From Naumovozyma dairenensis CBS 421 (lineage: Eukaryota; Ascomycota; Saccharomycetes; Saccharomycetales; Saccharomycetaceae), in contig NC_016485.2 in the NCBI RefSeq assembly GCF_000227115.2, positions 1,092,025 through 1,156,024 on the forward strand: 64,000 bases of DNA, read 5' to 3'. A model generated the notes under the pieces. The model saw only the letters and a program-made list of their open reading frames with translations, did no database searches and was not told the DNA's origin. The translations under genes were made by a program, and so were the position numbers. How positions within the stretch are numbered: position 1 is the stretch's first letter; each line of letters begins with the position of its first letter. Shown here piece by piece: positions 9,757 to 20,143 of the stretch.

Positions 9757-10815
9757 ATGTCTGCTACAACTACAGCCGTTACTTTTGCTAACAAATGCGT
9801 ACTACATATATGGGGTCATGCCGATGAGGGGACACCAAGTTTGGTCTCACCTAGTTCTATCGCCCTTATTTGGTATCTAAATAGTTTACCAAGAGAACTA
9901 CGTGATGATTTTGAAATTGTATGTTCCAATAATACTGATTTATCCATGACCAAAGAATTACCAGTTTTGTTCATAAACTCTCCCAATGGAATTGTGACAA
10001 GACAGAGATGCGGTTTCATTGATATCATAAGGTACATCGACACACAACAACAAGGACATAAAAAAACTTCCTCTTCGAACCAGCAAAATTTATTAGAGAG
10101 CGCTTTATTAACTTACACAATGACGGAACTAACTCTTCTGACCGATTATCAACTATATCTAAATGGGAAAAATTATAGTAATTTCACGAATAAGGTCTTT
10201 TCCAAATTGCTCTATTGGCCTATGTGGTATAATACTCCATTAAACAATAGAGCCTTAACAAGGAAAAGATACTACGTACACGATTCCCCACATAAGATCC
10301 TTGATACAGAGATGGAAGGGTTCGAGAATATACATATTGATGAAAAACATGAACATGACCCATCAATGGCGCATTCCAAGACATTCAAACTGACAAAGTA
10401 TAAGAAGATGCAAAACAAGAAAACGTTACAAAATTTACAAGATGATATGAACTATAATAAGAGATTCGTTGAAGTTCTTAACGATTGGTTTGAGGTTGCA
10501 AAGGATGTACCTTCTATTTATGATGGTGAAGGTTCATGTTCTTCTCCTACTTACCTTTTATTATTAGCGAATCTGTATATTCAAATGGAATTACCAAACG
10601 GTAGTAAGATTAAAGAATATTTGTCATCTGTCGAGCATTGGGATAAGATAAGTAATGATTTGGAATATTTGAAAACGAGCGGCTACGGGGAAATGATAAT
10701 ACAAAAAGATGGCAGCATTGATAGGAATGGAGGCTTACAATTACAGCCAGCTAAATTCAATGAGCAAGGTAATATCATCACATCTTTATACAATTATATC
10801 ACTTGGTATTTATGA
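9757..10815 (+). CDS. SAM37: Mitochondrial sorting and assembly machinery subunit Sam37
   Basis: Sam37 (Mas37/Tom37) is a subunit of the SAM complex in the mitochondrial outer membrane, which inserts beta-barrel proteins. The first ATG is at 9757, two codons into a frame opened by a TTG; this gives 352 aa against 327 in S. cerevisiae. The N-terminus CVLHIWGHADEGTPSLVSPSSI leads into the thioredoxin/GST-like N-terminal domain (roughly 10-115), and the central part (about 120-290) is the GST-C-like helical domain, with LFINSPNGIVTRQRCGFIDI around the turn between them. The C-terminus is hydrophobic-aromatic (SLYNYITWYL). Position next to RNA14, in divergent orientation, matches YMR060C/YMR061W. 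Confidence 0.92.
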   Translation: MSATTTAVTFANKCVLHIWGHADEGTPSLVSPSSIALIWYLNSLPRELRDDFEIVCSNNTDLSMTKELPVLFINSPNGIVTRQRCGFIDIIRYIDTQQQGHKKTSSSNQQNLLESALLTYTMTELTLLTDYQLYLNGKNYSNFTNKVFSKLLYWPMWYNTPLNNRALTRKRYYVHDSPHKILDTEMEGFENIHIDEKHEHDPSMAHSKTFKLTKYKKMQNKKTLQNLQDDMNYNKRFVEVLNDWFEVAKDVPSIYDGEGSCSSPTYLLLLANLYIQMELPNGSKIKEYLSSVEHWDKISNDLEYLKTSGYGEMIIQKDGSIDRNGGLQLQPAKFNEQGNIITSLYNYITWYL

Positions 10816-11467
10816 ATAGAATAATGATAATATAATAATGAATGATTACTATTATATTATATGACCAAAACTCCCCGGCGGCGCTAACATCTAAGTAAAA
10901 GGAGAACAATAAAATAATCTATCTATTAGTGTCAGCAAATCAGGCATGTAATATCTTCAAAAAAATGAGCCTGAATAATTTGTGGCACACAAGTGGTTAA
11001 AACGAAGAGAAAGTATTGTATTCTACTTGGAGGATAGACGATTTCAGCGTTACAAACTGTTTTGTATTTATGAAGAGACACATGTATCAATTGGACATTC
11101 ATATATAAATCTTCTACAGATGCCATTTTAAATGATAAATGTTTTCTTCAATGCCTTATCCAGTATAGGAGAGTTGATATAGCCAATTACTCTTTCATAT
11201 AATAACAACAATAAGCGACAGATTCTCGAACACTTGTCTTCGGAAATTTACATGATCTTTTTACTTGTCTCTTATCTTCGGTATTTGTTCCATATTTTCG
11301 TAACTGAAAGGTCTTTAAAGAACGCTACAGTAGCTAGCAATCCATGAGAAATACGAGAAGTCTAGAATTACTTAATATGCTCCCTGTTTAAACCCAGCTA
11401 AGTATGCTTGTTTAAGTTGGTGTCTTGTTAGCTATTTGATTGAACAACGGACATTTAATTCCAAAAG
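10816..11467. other. Intergenic region at the expected SEN15 position
   Basis: 652 bases between SAM37 and the unknown gene. In S. cerevisiae this interval carries SEN15 (YMR059W) on the strand that is minus here. Only a 64-aa minus-strand ORF (10932-11126, listed separately) is found; the rest shows no gene. Confidence 0.5.
10932..11126 (-). pseudogene. 64-aa ORF, possible SEN15 relic
   Basis: The ORF starts MASVEDLYMNVQLIHVSLHK and later has YPPSRIQYFLFVL. Sen15 subunits of the tRNA-splicing endonuclease have a short N-terminal block with a helix then a strand (NLLYFQMWTEV in yeast), a PP-containing loop and a FILP-like strand in the same order, and this ORF echoes that pattern weakly. The conserved C-terminal strand pair of Sen15 is absent in this frame, and the 64 aa are half the usual length (128). 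Strand and place are right for SEN15. It could equally be chance. Confidence 0.25.
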
Positions 11468-12772
11468 TTAATGCTGCCCTGCTGCTCCCCCACAAATTTT
11501 CTCGAATGTAGTTACCCTTGGATCTATGCAGTATCTTATATTATCGTTGCTAGTCGTTCTATGTGATTCACCTCTAAGTAATGTATCAGCTTTTCGTTCT
11601 TCTTTCTCTTCTTCTTCATCATCAACTTCCTCTTCACCTATATCTTCAATGTAGTAAAAAAAGGGTTCTAATATAAGCATTGTTTTCCAAAATAAATCAG
11701 TACCACAATTAGCAAATAGGACTCTGACTAAGTGAGGTAAGTATACCTGTTCAATATATCCTTCAGCATAATCTAGAAATTCTTCTAGTTGATAACCTTG
11801 TTCATCAGCCAGTGCAGTAGAGTAGAATTCCGACAACAATGTCAATTCATTGTTAATGGGTCTTAGGAATATCATGGCAAGCATGTNNTTTAACAACTCT
11901 TCGGCCTTTTGGACTCTTTCTGGATCCAAATTCTTAGTAATAGAAAATTTGTGGCTCAGTCTTTTATTATGGAGTCTTTTAGGGTTATTATTATTTTTAT
12001 TATCAATCTTGCCATTAATACCGATATTATCGCTTAAGTGAAATTTACATCTATCACTTGGTGTTAGAAGACGGCTTTCTTCAGTCTCAGCTATCAATTT
12101 ATTATATTCATTATATTCATTATATAAAGATATGATCTTCATCATTGGATTGTATAATTCTTTGTATACTTTAACTTCTGACTGTGGAACAATAACTTTT
12201 TCCAAATAGTGATTGATTAAACCTTCCATGAAATTTGCCCAGATAGATGATAATATGTAATTTTCATCAGATTTAGATCCAGAAAGTTCATTATCGATAT
12301 TTTCACGCATGATTTGTCCAATCAATGTTGAGCTTTTCAAACAATTGAGGAATTCATATTGGTTTTCCTTAGTACCATTATCTTCGGGGATATTAGCAGT
12401 AAAGTCCAACGGCAATAGCATTTCTTTCTCTCCCCTATATATTATGTTCCCGAACACTCTTACCTTCATCCTCTCCTCTTCATTTGAGCCTAATCTGTAA
12501 TCGGAATCACCTCTTTGGATAATGTTACCAGTAAAAGAACAATTGCTCTTTATCCATGGATTCAACTGCTTGATATATTTATCATTAGTCTTATTAACTT
12601 CATGGTTTATTTTCTTATGAATACAATCAATGAACTTCATAATGAAACTACCTTTTTTGGATCCATATTCCATCTCCAAATACTCTTTCGAGGTAATATA
12701 TTTATATCTGGCCCCTAAAAATACTAGGTCCTCCATAGAATTGAAACTGGGATCGACATTACGAGGAGCCAT
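11468..12772 (-). CDS. Unrecognised 434-aa protein between SAM37 and FET3
   Basis: I do not recognise this protein. The frame is open to a GTG at 12820, but a stop lies just upstream of it and the first ATG is at 12770-12772, giving 434 aa. Two undetermined bases (11887-11888) leave two unknown residues. The protein is soluble-looking, with an N-terminal MEDLVFLGARYKYITSKEY block, a region repeating GNIIQRG / GNIIYRG near 85-118, helical segments in the middle and an acidic EEEVDDEEEEKEER stretch near residue 390, followed by a short C-terminal block with two Cys. No transmembrane segment or known catalytic motif is seen. S. cerevisiae has no gene of this size between SAM37 and FET3, so it is either an ancestral gene lost there or a moved or new gene. 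Base composition is like its neighbours. Confidence 0.75.
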   Translation of the reverse strand: MAPRNVDPSFNSMEDLVFLGARYKYITSKEYLEMEYGSKKGSFIMKFIDCIHKKINHEVNKTNDKYIKQLNPWIKSNCSFTGNIIQRGDSDYRLGSNEEERMKVRVFGNIIYRGEKEMLLPLDFTANIPEDNGTKENQYEFLNCLKSSTLIGQIMRENIDNELSGSKSDENYILSSIWANFMEGLINHYLEKVIVPQSEVKVYKELYNPMMKIISLYNEYNEYNKLIAETEESRLLTPSDRCKFHLSDNIGINGKIDNKNNNNPKRLHNKRLSHKFSITKNLDPERVQKAEELLXXMLAMIFLRPINNELTLLSEFYSTALADEQGYQLEEFLDYAEGYIEQVYLPHLVRVLFANCGTDLFWKTMLILEPFFYYIEDIGEEEVDDEEEEKEERKADTLLRGESHRTTSNDNIRYCIDPRVTTFEKICGGAAGQH

Positions 12773-13310
12773 CCTCGTTCTACGTCTTCTTTCCCTTCTT
12801 TTATTTTTATTTGTTGTCACGTTTCTGTCCCTCTCTACGACGGCATTTTAGGGAATTGTTCACTTTGTCCTTCATTGTTAATAGATATTGTGATACCAAA
12901 GCGTTTCCATTCTCTTTCCATTGCTTAGCAAGGCATTGGCAGATCAATGTGGCCTTGGTGACTGTTGGTAATATGTCTTAAAAGAGATACGTGACGTGAC
13001 TATTTTGCAGTTCCATGTTGTGTCGGCAGCGGCTCCTCAAACTTTTGTCAAATTTGGTGATAATTCATTCCTTCGCGTCACTGTCACATTTGTTGTTGTT
13101 CTGTATATACTTCAAAGTATATGCAATCAAACTTATATAGTAATCAATAGGTAATTGGCAATGTAAGACCAATATTTGATTTTAAATCATGGAAATTTAT
13201 ACTTGTATGTAAGTCCATATTTTATGTCTGTATCTTCTATAAAAAGCAGTCAGATCGATGGTGTATATTATTATTATATAATGTTCCAAAAAAATTCATC
13301 AAACCCTCAT
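12773..13310. other. Intergenic region upstream of the 434-aa gene
   Basis: 538 bases holding the promoter of the minus-strand unknown gene and the 3' end of FET3. I see no gene or RNA in it. Confidence 0.4.
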
Positions 13311-15242
13311 TCATAAAGGAGCAAGACGTCTTATACTTGTGAAAAACTTGGATTTAGATCCACTTTTCTCCATAACTGATTCTTGATATGATTCATTATG
13401 ATCCATATTTTTATCATCCAATAAGATTTCAGGTGATAGTCTAAAATCTTTAACTACCTTCTCTTCGACATCAGATATATCCATTAATCCATAAACAGAA
13501 AGCATAATTAACCCTAGGACACCACAAAGACATGAAAATACCATTGCAATAATCCCCTTCTTGGTGAATCCATCAGGAATTGCCTTTGGTTGAACCAATT
13601 CATCTTTCAAATTTAGGAAATCTACGGAATCACCAGCTGCATTACCACTAACTGGGATGTTCTTATTTTTACAGACATTAAGTTCATTAGCCGTAAAATT
13701 TTGGGATTCTACTGCTTGAATATTTTCTGGATCCTCAATTAAAACTATAGCTAATCCTTGAATTAAATGCCACTCGATGTGACAATGGAAAAACCAAACA
13801 CCAGGATTATCAGCTTTGAAACGAATGACGAATGAACTTTGTGGATTCAAATATATTGTATCTCTCATCATAGGATAATCTGGATAAGGCGTGTGGTCTG
13901 TTAAGTCAAATGGATGAACTGTCTCACCATCGTCTGCTTCATATGGTCGATCTCTTGAAATTGTTTGGAAAACATGGCCATGTAAATGGAAGGGATGTTT
14001 ACCCGTATCATAATTATTAACAACAATATCAACAATTTCATCTTTCTTAAGAACAAAGGAATTAGTATTGGTACCATATACTAATGCATTAGTGGAATCA
14101 TTACCAGATGTTAGGACAGAAATTAAAGCAGGAACTTTAGGAGTAACATATGTAATATTATTGAAGAAGGCATAATTAATACCGTTAATTAAATTATCCA
14201 TTTTAACATCCAATGTAATTCTATAATCAGGTTCATCAAATAGTTCAACTTTCTCATAGGGGACTAAATAGAAATCATCTAAATATTCATCTAATGAATC
14301 GACAAAATTTTCATCAGGAAGAGGAGCACTTGAATTATAAACCATATATGAAGTTGAATTTAGTTCTAAATGTTTTGGGATCAAATCTAACATGGTATCA
14401 TCAAATTTTTGCATAATGGCAAAATTTTTGGAAGTGTCATTTTTAGTATGGATCAAAACAGAATACCTTTGAGCAACAGTAAGATATAACATATTTGTTG
14501 TATTTTTTTCAGTATAAACACCATCTACTTCTACGACAGTCATATCATGATCTTCGATCCAAAAGTATTGTGAAACAAACCCACCGATGTTGACAATTCT
14601 TAACAAATAAGTGGTATCAGGTTGAACATTCCATGTTAAATTCCTTGTATTATTTAAAATTAAATTTTGTGGAATTGGTTCAGCACCAGTTGGATTATAA
14701 AGGTTCATAAAATCAGCAGTCAATAGGTCAACAGTTCTATCATACCAGTCACCAATCCCCAAGGGAACATCATAATCATACTCATATGGGAAGTTAACGT
14801 TATCTTCACCATCTTCAATAATAAGCATTCCTCTAAATCCATCTTCATATTGACCAGCTGTGTGACTATGATACCAATAAGTCCCTACATTATCCTCCAC
14901 TGTGAAATTATAAAGGTATGTATCACCGGGACCAATTGGACATTGTGTCAAGAATGGGACACCATCCATTTTATTATTATCCTTTTGGAAAAGTCCATGG
15001 AAATGTAATGATGTATCTGAATCATTAAACCCATTTGTAAGATATACTTGAATTCTATCACCTTTAGTGACGCGAATATCGGGCCATGGCCATTGACCAT
15101 TACATGTTATTACGGGACGATTTAATACACCATCTACATTTTGATAATCCCAACCTGTGGTCCAATTGAAGGTATGTGTCTTTGCTAGAGCAGATGTTGC
15201 TACTATGGGAAGTAGTGTAATAATGTAACTTATCAACATCAT
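13311..15242 (-). CDS. FET3: Plasma-membrane multicopper ferroxidase Fet3
   Basis: Fet3 oxidises Fe(II) to Fe(III) for uptake with the Ftr1 permease. The ATG at 15242 gives 643 aa (636 in S. cerevisiae) starting MMLISYIITLLPIVATSALA, a good signal peptide; the upstream open frame runs through a poly-Phe tract from a poly-A run and is not coding. The three cupredoxin domains carry the copper ligands: LHFHGLF, WYHSHTAGQ, HPFHLHGHVFQ and HCHIEWHLIQG. Iron-binding acidic residues are kept in context (GAEPIP, EVDGVYTE, DDFYLVPYE). Many N-glycosylation sites are present. One transmembrane helix (GIIAMVFSCLCGVLGLIML) precedes a short cytosolic tail. Order next to AAC1 and BUB2 marks it as FET3 rather than FET5. 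Gef1 and Stv1, also in this window, support Fet3 copper loading in the Golgi. Confidence 0.97.
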   Translation of the reverse strand: MMLISYIITLLPIVATSALAKTHTFNWTTGWDYQNVDGVLNRPVITCNGQWPWPDIRVTKGDRIQVYLTNGFNDSDTSLHFHGLFQKDNNKMDGVPFLTQCPIGPGDTYLYNFTVEDNVGTYWYHSHTAGQYEDGFRGMLIIEDGEDNVNFPYEYDYDVPLGIGDWYDRTVDLLTADFMNLYNPTGAEPIPQNLILNNTRNLTWNVQPDTTYLLRIVNIGGFVSQYFWIEDHDMTVVEVDGVYTEKNTTNMLYLTVAQRYSVLIHTKNDTSKNFAIMQKFDDTMLDLIPKHLELNSTSYMVYNSSAPLPDENFVDSLDEYLDDFYLVPYEKVELFDEPDYRITLDVKMDNLINGINYAFFNNITYVTPKVPALISVLTSGNDSTNALVYGTNTNSFVLKKDEIVDIVVNNYDTGKHPFHLHGHVFQTISRDRPYEADDGETVHPFDLTDHTPYPDYPMMRDTIYLNPQSSFVIRFKADNPGVWFFHCHIEWHLIQGLAIVLIEDPENIQAVESQNFTANELNVCKNKNIPVSGNAAGDSVDFLNLKDELVQPKAIPDGFTKKGIIAMVFSCLCGVLGLIMLSVYGLMDISDVEEKVVKDFRLSPEILLDDKNMDHNESYQESVMEKSGSKSKFFTSIRRLAPL

Positions 15243-17199
15243 TTTCCCATATAATTTTATTTCTTCTTGTTTTAATATTACGTAAAAGAATACTTCACCA
15301 GAGCAATAAAAGAAAAAAAAAAAAAAAAAAAAACGGAAATCAAGCTTAAGGAAAAATAATACAGGCCATTTAAATAAGTATCTCCTATCTTTTTTTCCAT
15401 AGAGGCCACTTACATTTTGTACAAGGTGCACTTAGTTGAAGCATGAAGCTACGGTCGAATATGGTTATAGATTAGTCTTTCCTAGTTGCACCTAGCTGTT
15501 CTCTTACCATGACTCCTGGTTTTTTATTTTTAATTCTTACGACAATCAATCAAGTAGTAGTTCACATACGTACGTACGAATAAAAACATGTTATTGCCTT
15601 AATTGAGGATTATAGTTGGGTTGGTTGAAGGAACCACGGATATAATGCATACAGGTTATGAGAATTACACCTTGTTTTGTTGGCAGTTTATTTTTTTCAT
15701 TATCCTTTGCCTGATATGATATGCTATGATATGAAATGAAATGAAATCAAATGGTGTGTCGTTTCAGGAAGGTCCGTCCGCCCATATGTACGGTAGCCTC
15801 ACTCTCTCACTCTCTCTCACTTAAGGAAACTGAAAAATCAGGTGCGATTTTATATGCGGCTTCCCTCTCTCTGTAATTATCTACCGTACGTACCCGTATT
15901 TCTAACTCCGGTACATAATACATAATCACCTAATTACGATTATGAAAAAAAGAAGGGAAAGCTAACGGAGTTATTGCTTGTGGTTATTAATCTCTCTTCT
16001 GTTTATGAACCAATGCTACCAAACGTTATAAACAGGTGTTTGGTTGGTTTTCATTTGATGTCGTCCTTGATTGAATTTTCTATTGCATACGTACGTACGT
16101 ACGTACGCACGTAGGGATTGAGAAGGAAGTTGTTGGGACTAAACAGGGTTTGTTGTTCAAGTTTTTACAGAGAAGGACTTCAAAGCCCAATCATAAGCAT
16201 ACGGCTCCTTCGGTTCGTTTGTTGTTCTTCTCATTCATTATATTAATTCACGGTATGTTTTTTGGTATGTACATATACAACCTTTCTTGAATTGGTGTTT
16301 GGGTGTTGAAATGACTATGTTCAACGTTTTGCTCAATTACAATATATTTTTGAGTACGTACGTTGGGCAATTTTGTTATCTGATGGGACACTACTAGAAT
16401 CACAGGGCAGTCAATTGCTTCTTGTATTCTGGAGTAACTAGTTTGATGGTTTTGGAGTTGTTGTTTTATAAGATGAGGATTGTCATTGTCGTTGTATTAA
16501 CCAGGTAGTGTGATACTTACTAACTGATATATATATATATAACGGATTAGTTGACAGATTGCTTGATCTATGCTTTCTTCCTCTCTGGTCTTTAATATTT
16601 CTCATACAATTAGAAGAGTTAAAAGTTTATTTAGTGGTATACTATAATGTGATGTCACATAAAATTATATGTGTCGCCCCGCTTGTTGTTGCTTAATTGA
16701 GACATTATGTTTAGAAAATGCCACGCTGTTTAGCCGTATCAGACAAGAACACGGCTGCGGCAGCTGCGGGTTGTTCTGGTAGGAAAGGGATGACAATAGC
16801 GTGGCATTCCTCAAAATGTGTCAGTTCATCATTTTAAAAGACCATATATATATATATATATACTATAGGGAAGAAATGAGGGGGATTCTATCAATTCTCT
16901 GACATATTTATAGTGTAGTTCATAATACCATTTTGCTTAACCCTTACTACTACAGAGAAAAACTGTAAATAATAGATTCGAAACCTCAAAGGATTCCATC
17001 TTTTTGCAGAAATATCTTGTTATCACGTTAGCGGGTTCAATAAAACAAAATTCTATCTTAAGCTCCCTTCTTTTTAAGGTAATATTATTTTAGGAAAAGA
17101 AAGTAGAAAGAATTCAAGAAAAAGCTATTACAATAAGAAATCACATAATTAATTATAGAATCCACCCTAACACAAACGCACAAGTCACGTCAATAAATA
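15243..17199. promoter_or_regulatory. Very long FET3/AAC1 divergent intergenic region
   Basis: Almost 2 kb without a convincing gene, the longest non-repeat spacer here. Contents: a 20-plus-base A run at about 15308-15332; two TGCACCT elements in opposite directions at 15424-15430 and 15487-15493, one base from the Aft1 core TGCACCC; CT-rich tracts around 15800-15870; a tandem ACGT run near 16088-16108; and TATATA tracts near 16530 and 16847. It carries the promoters of FET3 and AAC1. Confidence 0.5.
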
Positions 17200-18132
17200 A
17201 TGGTCACAATTGCCAAAGAACAACAGCATAGTAGTAGTTTCATCGTGGACTTCTTAATGGGTGGTGTCTCAGCAGCCATTGCTAAGACAGGTGCAGCCCC
17301 CATTGAAAGAGTGAAAATATTGATGCAAAACCAAAGTGAAATGTTAAAACAAGGTTCATTAGATACTCCATACTTGGGTATAGTGGATTGTTTCAAGAAA
17401 ACAGCTAGTCATGAAGGTATCATATCGTTTTGGAGAGGTAATACTGCAAATGTTCTTAGATATTTCCCCACTCAAGCTTTGAATTTTGCCTTCAAAGATA
17501 AAATTAAGGCAATGTTTGGTTATACTAAGGAGAAAGATGGGTATAGGAAATGGTTTGTAGGGAATATAGTATCTGGTGGGTCTGCTGGTGGGTTATCCTT
17601 ATTATTTGTCTATTCTTTAGATTATGCAAGAACAAGATTGGCGGCAGATGCTAAATCAAAGAAAAGTGGAATGCCAAGAAAGTTTAATGGTATATTGGAC
17701 GTTTATAAAAAGACTTTAAACTCTGATGGTATCCTGGGGTTATATAGAGGATTCTTACCTTCTGTTTGTGGAATCATGGTTTATCGTGGTCTATATTTTG
17801 GGCTTTATGACTCTTTAAAACCGGTCCTTTTAACTGGCGTATTAGAAAATTCATTCTTAGCATCATTCTTATTGGGTTGGGCAGTCACCATTACCGCTTC
17901 AACAACTTCTTACCCATTAGATACAGTTAGAAGAAGAATGATGATGACCTCTGGCCAAGCAATCAAATATAAAGGTGCATTAGATTGTTTCAAAAAGATC
18001 ATTGCTGAAGAAGGTGTTTATTCTTTATTTAAAGGATGTGGAGCCAATATCTTTAGAGGTGTCGCCGCAGCGGGGGTCATTTCATTGTATGACCAATTAC
18101 AGTTATTACTATTTGGTAAGAAGTTTAAGTAA
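17200..18132 (+). CDS. AAC1: Mitochondrial ADP/ATP carrier
   Basis: The carrier swaps cytosolic ADP for matrix ATP across the inner mitochondrial membrane. The 310-aa protein has three mitochondrial-carrier repeats of about 100 residues with the Pxx[12 protein letters not shown] and PLDTVRRRM signatures, and the nucleotide-carrier hallmark RRRMMM near residues 246-251. Length equals S. cerevisiae Aac1 (309) rather than Pet9 (318). Only position, between FET3 and BUB2 as YMR056C, separates it from AAC3 or PET9, so the symbol rests on synteny. It has a long upstream region shared with FET3. Confidence 0.93.
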   Translation: MVTIAKEQQHSSSFIVDFLMGGVSAAIAKTGAAPIERVKILMQNQSEMLKQGSLDTPYLGIVDCFKKTASHEGIISFWRGNTANVLRYFPTQALNFAFKDKIKAMFGYTKEKDGYRKWFVGNIVSGGSAGGLSLLFVYSLDYARTRLAADAKSKKSGMPRKFNGILDVYKKTLNSDGILGLYRGFLPSVCGIMVYRGLYFGLYDSLKPVLLTGVLENSFLASFLLGWAVTITASTTSYPLDTVRRRMMMTSGQAIKYKGALDCFKKIIAEEGVYSLFKGCGANIFRGVAAAGVISLYDQLQLLLFGKKFK

Positions 18133-18425
18133 ACATTTAACATTAATTTTTACATATTTGTTATATATAATATTCATTTTTTTGCAAAATGCTTCATCTT
18201 TGTATTATTATTATTATTTATAAAGTTTTTGTCTTCTACTGTAACCCTTTCCTCGTCATTAATTTGTGACCGAGTTTTTAATTCATAACATAAATTGTGA
18301 AAATTACTATCTATGTGTTTGTGGCCTTTCGAGAAGTTGATGCAAGAAAGATCAAACAAGAACAAATCTCTAAGAAACTAACAATTCTGATTTTTTACTG
18401 ACTTGGCTTCTACGATAGGAGGGAC

Positions 18426-19469
18426 ATGACATCTATTGAAAGGTTAATCTCTGAACCACCGCTCCTTATCGAACCCTCATTATCACATCTAAGATACCTT
18501 ATTTTATCAGATGGGCTACCAACATCAAATGACAAGAAAACACAGAGATTAAGATCCTATGTATGGTCCATTCTTTCAAGGACCTCTATGGAAGGCTCTA
18601 CTCAGAAATATTTATATTATTTAAGTTTAGGTCTCCCGAATTCCAAAATCACTCAAAAGATATTAGATGATACTTTTAGAACTTTCTCAACTGATGAAAA
18701 ATTTACAGCAGAAGTGAAAGAAGATGTATTGATACGATGTTTATCATGTTTCGCTTGGCAAACAGAGGAATACAGTCATCAATTGGGGGAAAAACTTAGA
18801 CGATCAGGAAAGAGTAATCAGAAAGTGGGACGAGGAAGAAATGACATTGGTCCAGATAATGACGATGATGAAGACAAACAAGAGAAGGAAGTGAGGATCC
18901 ATGATGACACATATATTCATGAAATTAGTCCATATCTTCAAGGAATGAACATTATACTGGCACCTTTATTATATGCTTGTCCTACAGAACCGATCGCCTT
19001 CAAATTATTCTCAACAATGTGTTATGACCTTTTTCCAGCCTACATCACTAAAAATATGAAAGGTAGCCAAAATGGAGCTAAGCTATTAGATTTATGTTTG
19101 GAGATTATTGACCCAAAATTAAGCGGATTATTACATGGTCATTTACTTAATGCACAGACATACGCTTACTCGAAAATTCTAACATTTTCCAGTAGTACAA
19201 AGCCATTGGATCAAGTTATAAAATTATGGGATTTTATGTTTGCTTACGGGTTCCATATGAATATTTTACTAATAATCGCAATGTTTGAAAGAAATAGGTC
19301 ATTGATAATGAAATCAGAATCACCGTTAAGTTTAATACTAAACGGTTTACCTGATATTGATGCAGATGAAATTATTAGCTTAGCAGTCGGTTTTATAGCA
19401 AAAATACCAACAGATATCTATGAATTATTAGTAGAACATTTAGTCAACTCTGATATCATTATACCATGA
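18426..19469 (+). CDS. BUB2: Mitotic exit network GAP subunit Bub2
   Basis: Bub2, with Bfa1, forms the GTPase-activating complex that holds Tem1 inactive at the spindle pole until the spindle is placed correctly. The protein is 347 aa (306 in S. cerevisiae) and is a TBC domain for nearly its whole length. The arginine-finger motif ILDDTFRTF puts the key arginine at residue 85, and the glutamine-finger segment is YLQGMN near 175. The extra length is mainly an acidic, basic-flanked insertion around residues 128-162 (NDDDEDKQEKE). Order AAC1-BUB2-STV1 matches YMR056C-054W; the gene is convergent with STV1. Confidence 0.95.
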   Translation: MTSIERLISEPPLLIEPSLSHLRYLILSDGLPTSNDKKTQRLRSYVWSILSRTSMEGSTQKYLYYLSLGLPNSKITQKILDDTFRTFSTDEKFTAEVKEDVLIRCLSCFAWQTEEYSHQLGEKLRRSGKSNQKVGRGRNDIGPDNDDDEDKQEKEVRIHDDTYIHEISPYLQGMNIILAPLLYACPTEPIAFKLFSTMCYDLFPAYITKNMKGSQNGAKLLDLCLEIIDPKLSGLLHGHLLNAQTYAYSKILTFSSSTKPLDQVIKLWDFMFAYGFHMNILLIIAMFERNRSLIMKSESPLSLILNGLPDIDADEIISLAVGFIAKIPTDIYELLVEHLVNSDIIIP

Positions 19470-20143
19470 AAGTCTCTAAACCTTAACTTTTATGCTGTCG
19501 ACATATTGCTCAATGCCCGTATCCTGGGTACAGTATCACCGTTGCTGTATATTGACAGCATTTACAAACACAATCAGCACTAAGGTAGTCATCCAATCAT
19601 CTTTATCTTTAGCATTATTAATTTGTTATGCTCCAGAAAAAGAAGCACAAATATACACAGCTCGTTTTATTGCAAGAAATAATCATTGCAGTTCATGTTC
19701 ATGAATAGATAAATCAAAGCAATTACAATCTCTTACACGCATCAAAAATTTATCTGTTGTTCATCATACCTTCGCTTCTACGGTATTATATCATCTCTAA
19801 TTGAGAAATACTAAATAAGTCTATTATCTTACCTCCACAAACGCTTGTAAATGCTAAATGCATATAGCTCTGTGGTTCATGAATTATACTATGCCGTTTA
19901 TGAAAGTACATCGGAATTTACGGTATCGTTTCATGAAAGATAGTAGAAACGTCACTTTGGTAGGCTGACAAAGGCCTAGTTTTTATAAAACGTACACATG
20001 GTTGCTCAACGGTAAGTAATCTAAATAATGAATTTTTATAAATTTTTTATAGCCTATACAATTGAACCAATTTATACCTCTATAAAACAAAGTCTCTTTT
20101 ACCTTTTCTCTATGGGTCCAGTCCTTAAGAAACGATTAAATGT
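19470..20143. other. Convergent intergenic region BUB2-STV1
   Basis: 674 bases between two converging genes, longer than usual for a terminator-only spacer. An open frame at 19492-19704 has no convincing features. I see no tRNA or snoRNA box pair. Confidence 0.4.

Noticed and set aside
13311..15431. Longer FET3 start with a poly-Phe stretch
   Set aside because: The extension crosses a poly-A run, lies before a perfect signal peptide start at 15242, and does not fit the family length.
15424..15493. Aft1 sites upstream of FET3
   Set aside because: Both elements read TGCACCT, one base from the TGCACCC core; not strong enough to list as sites.
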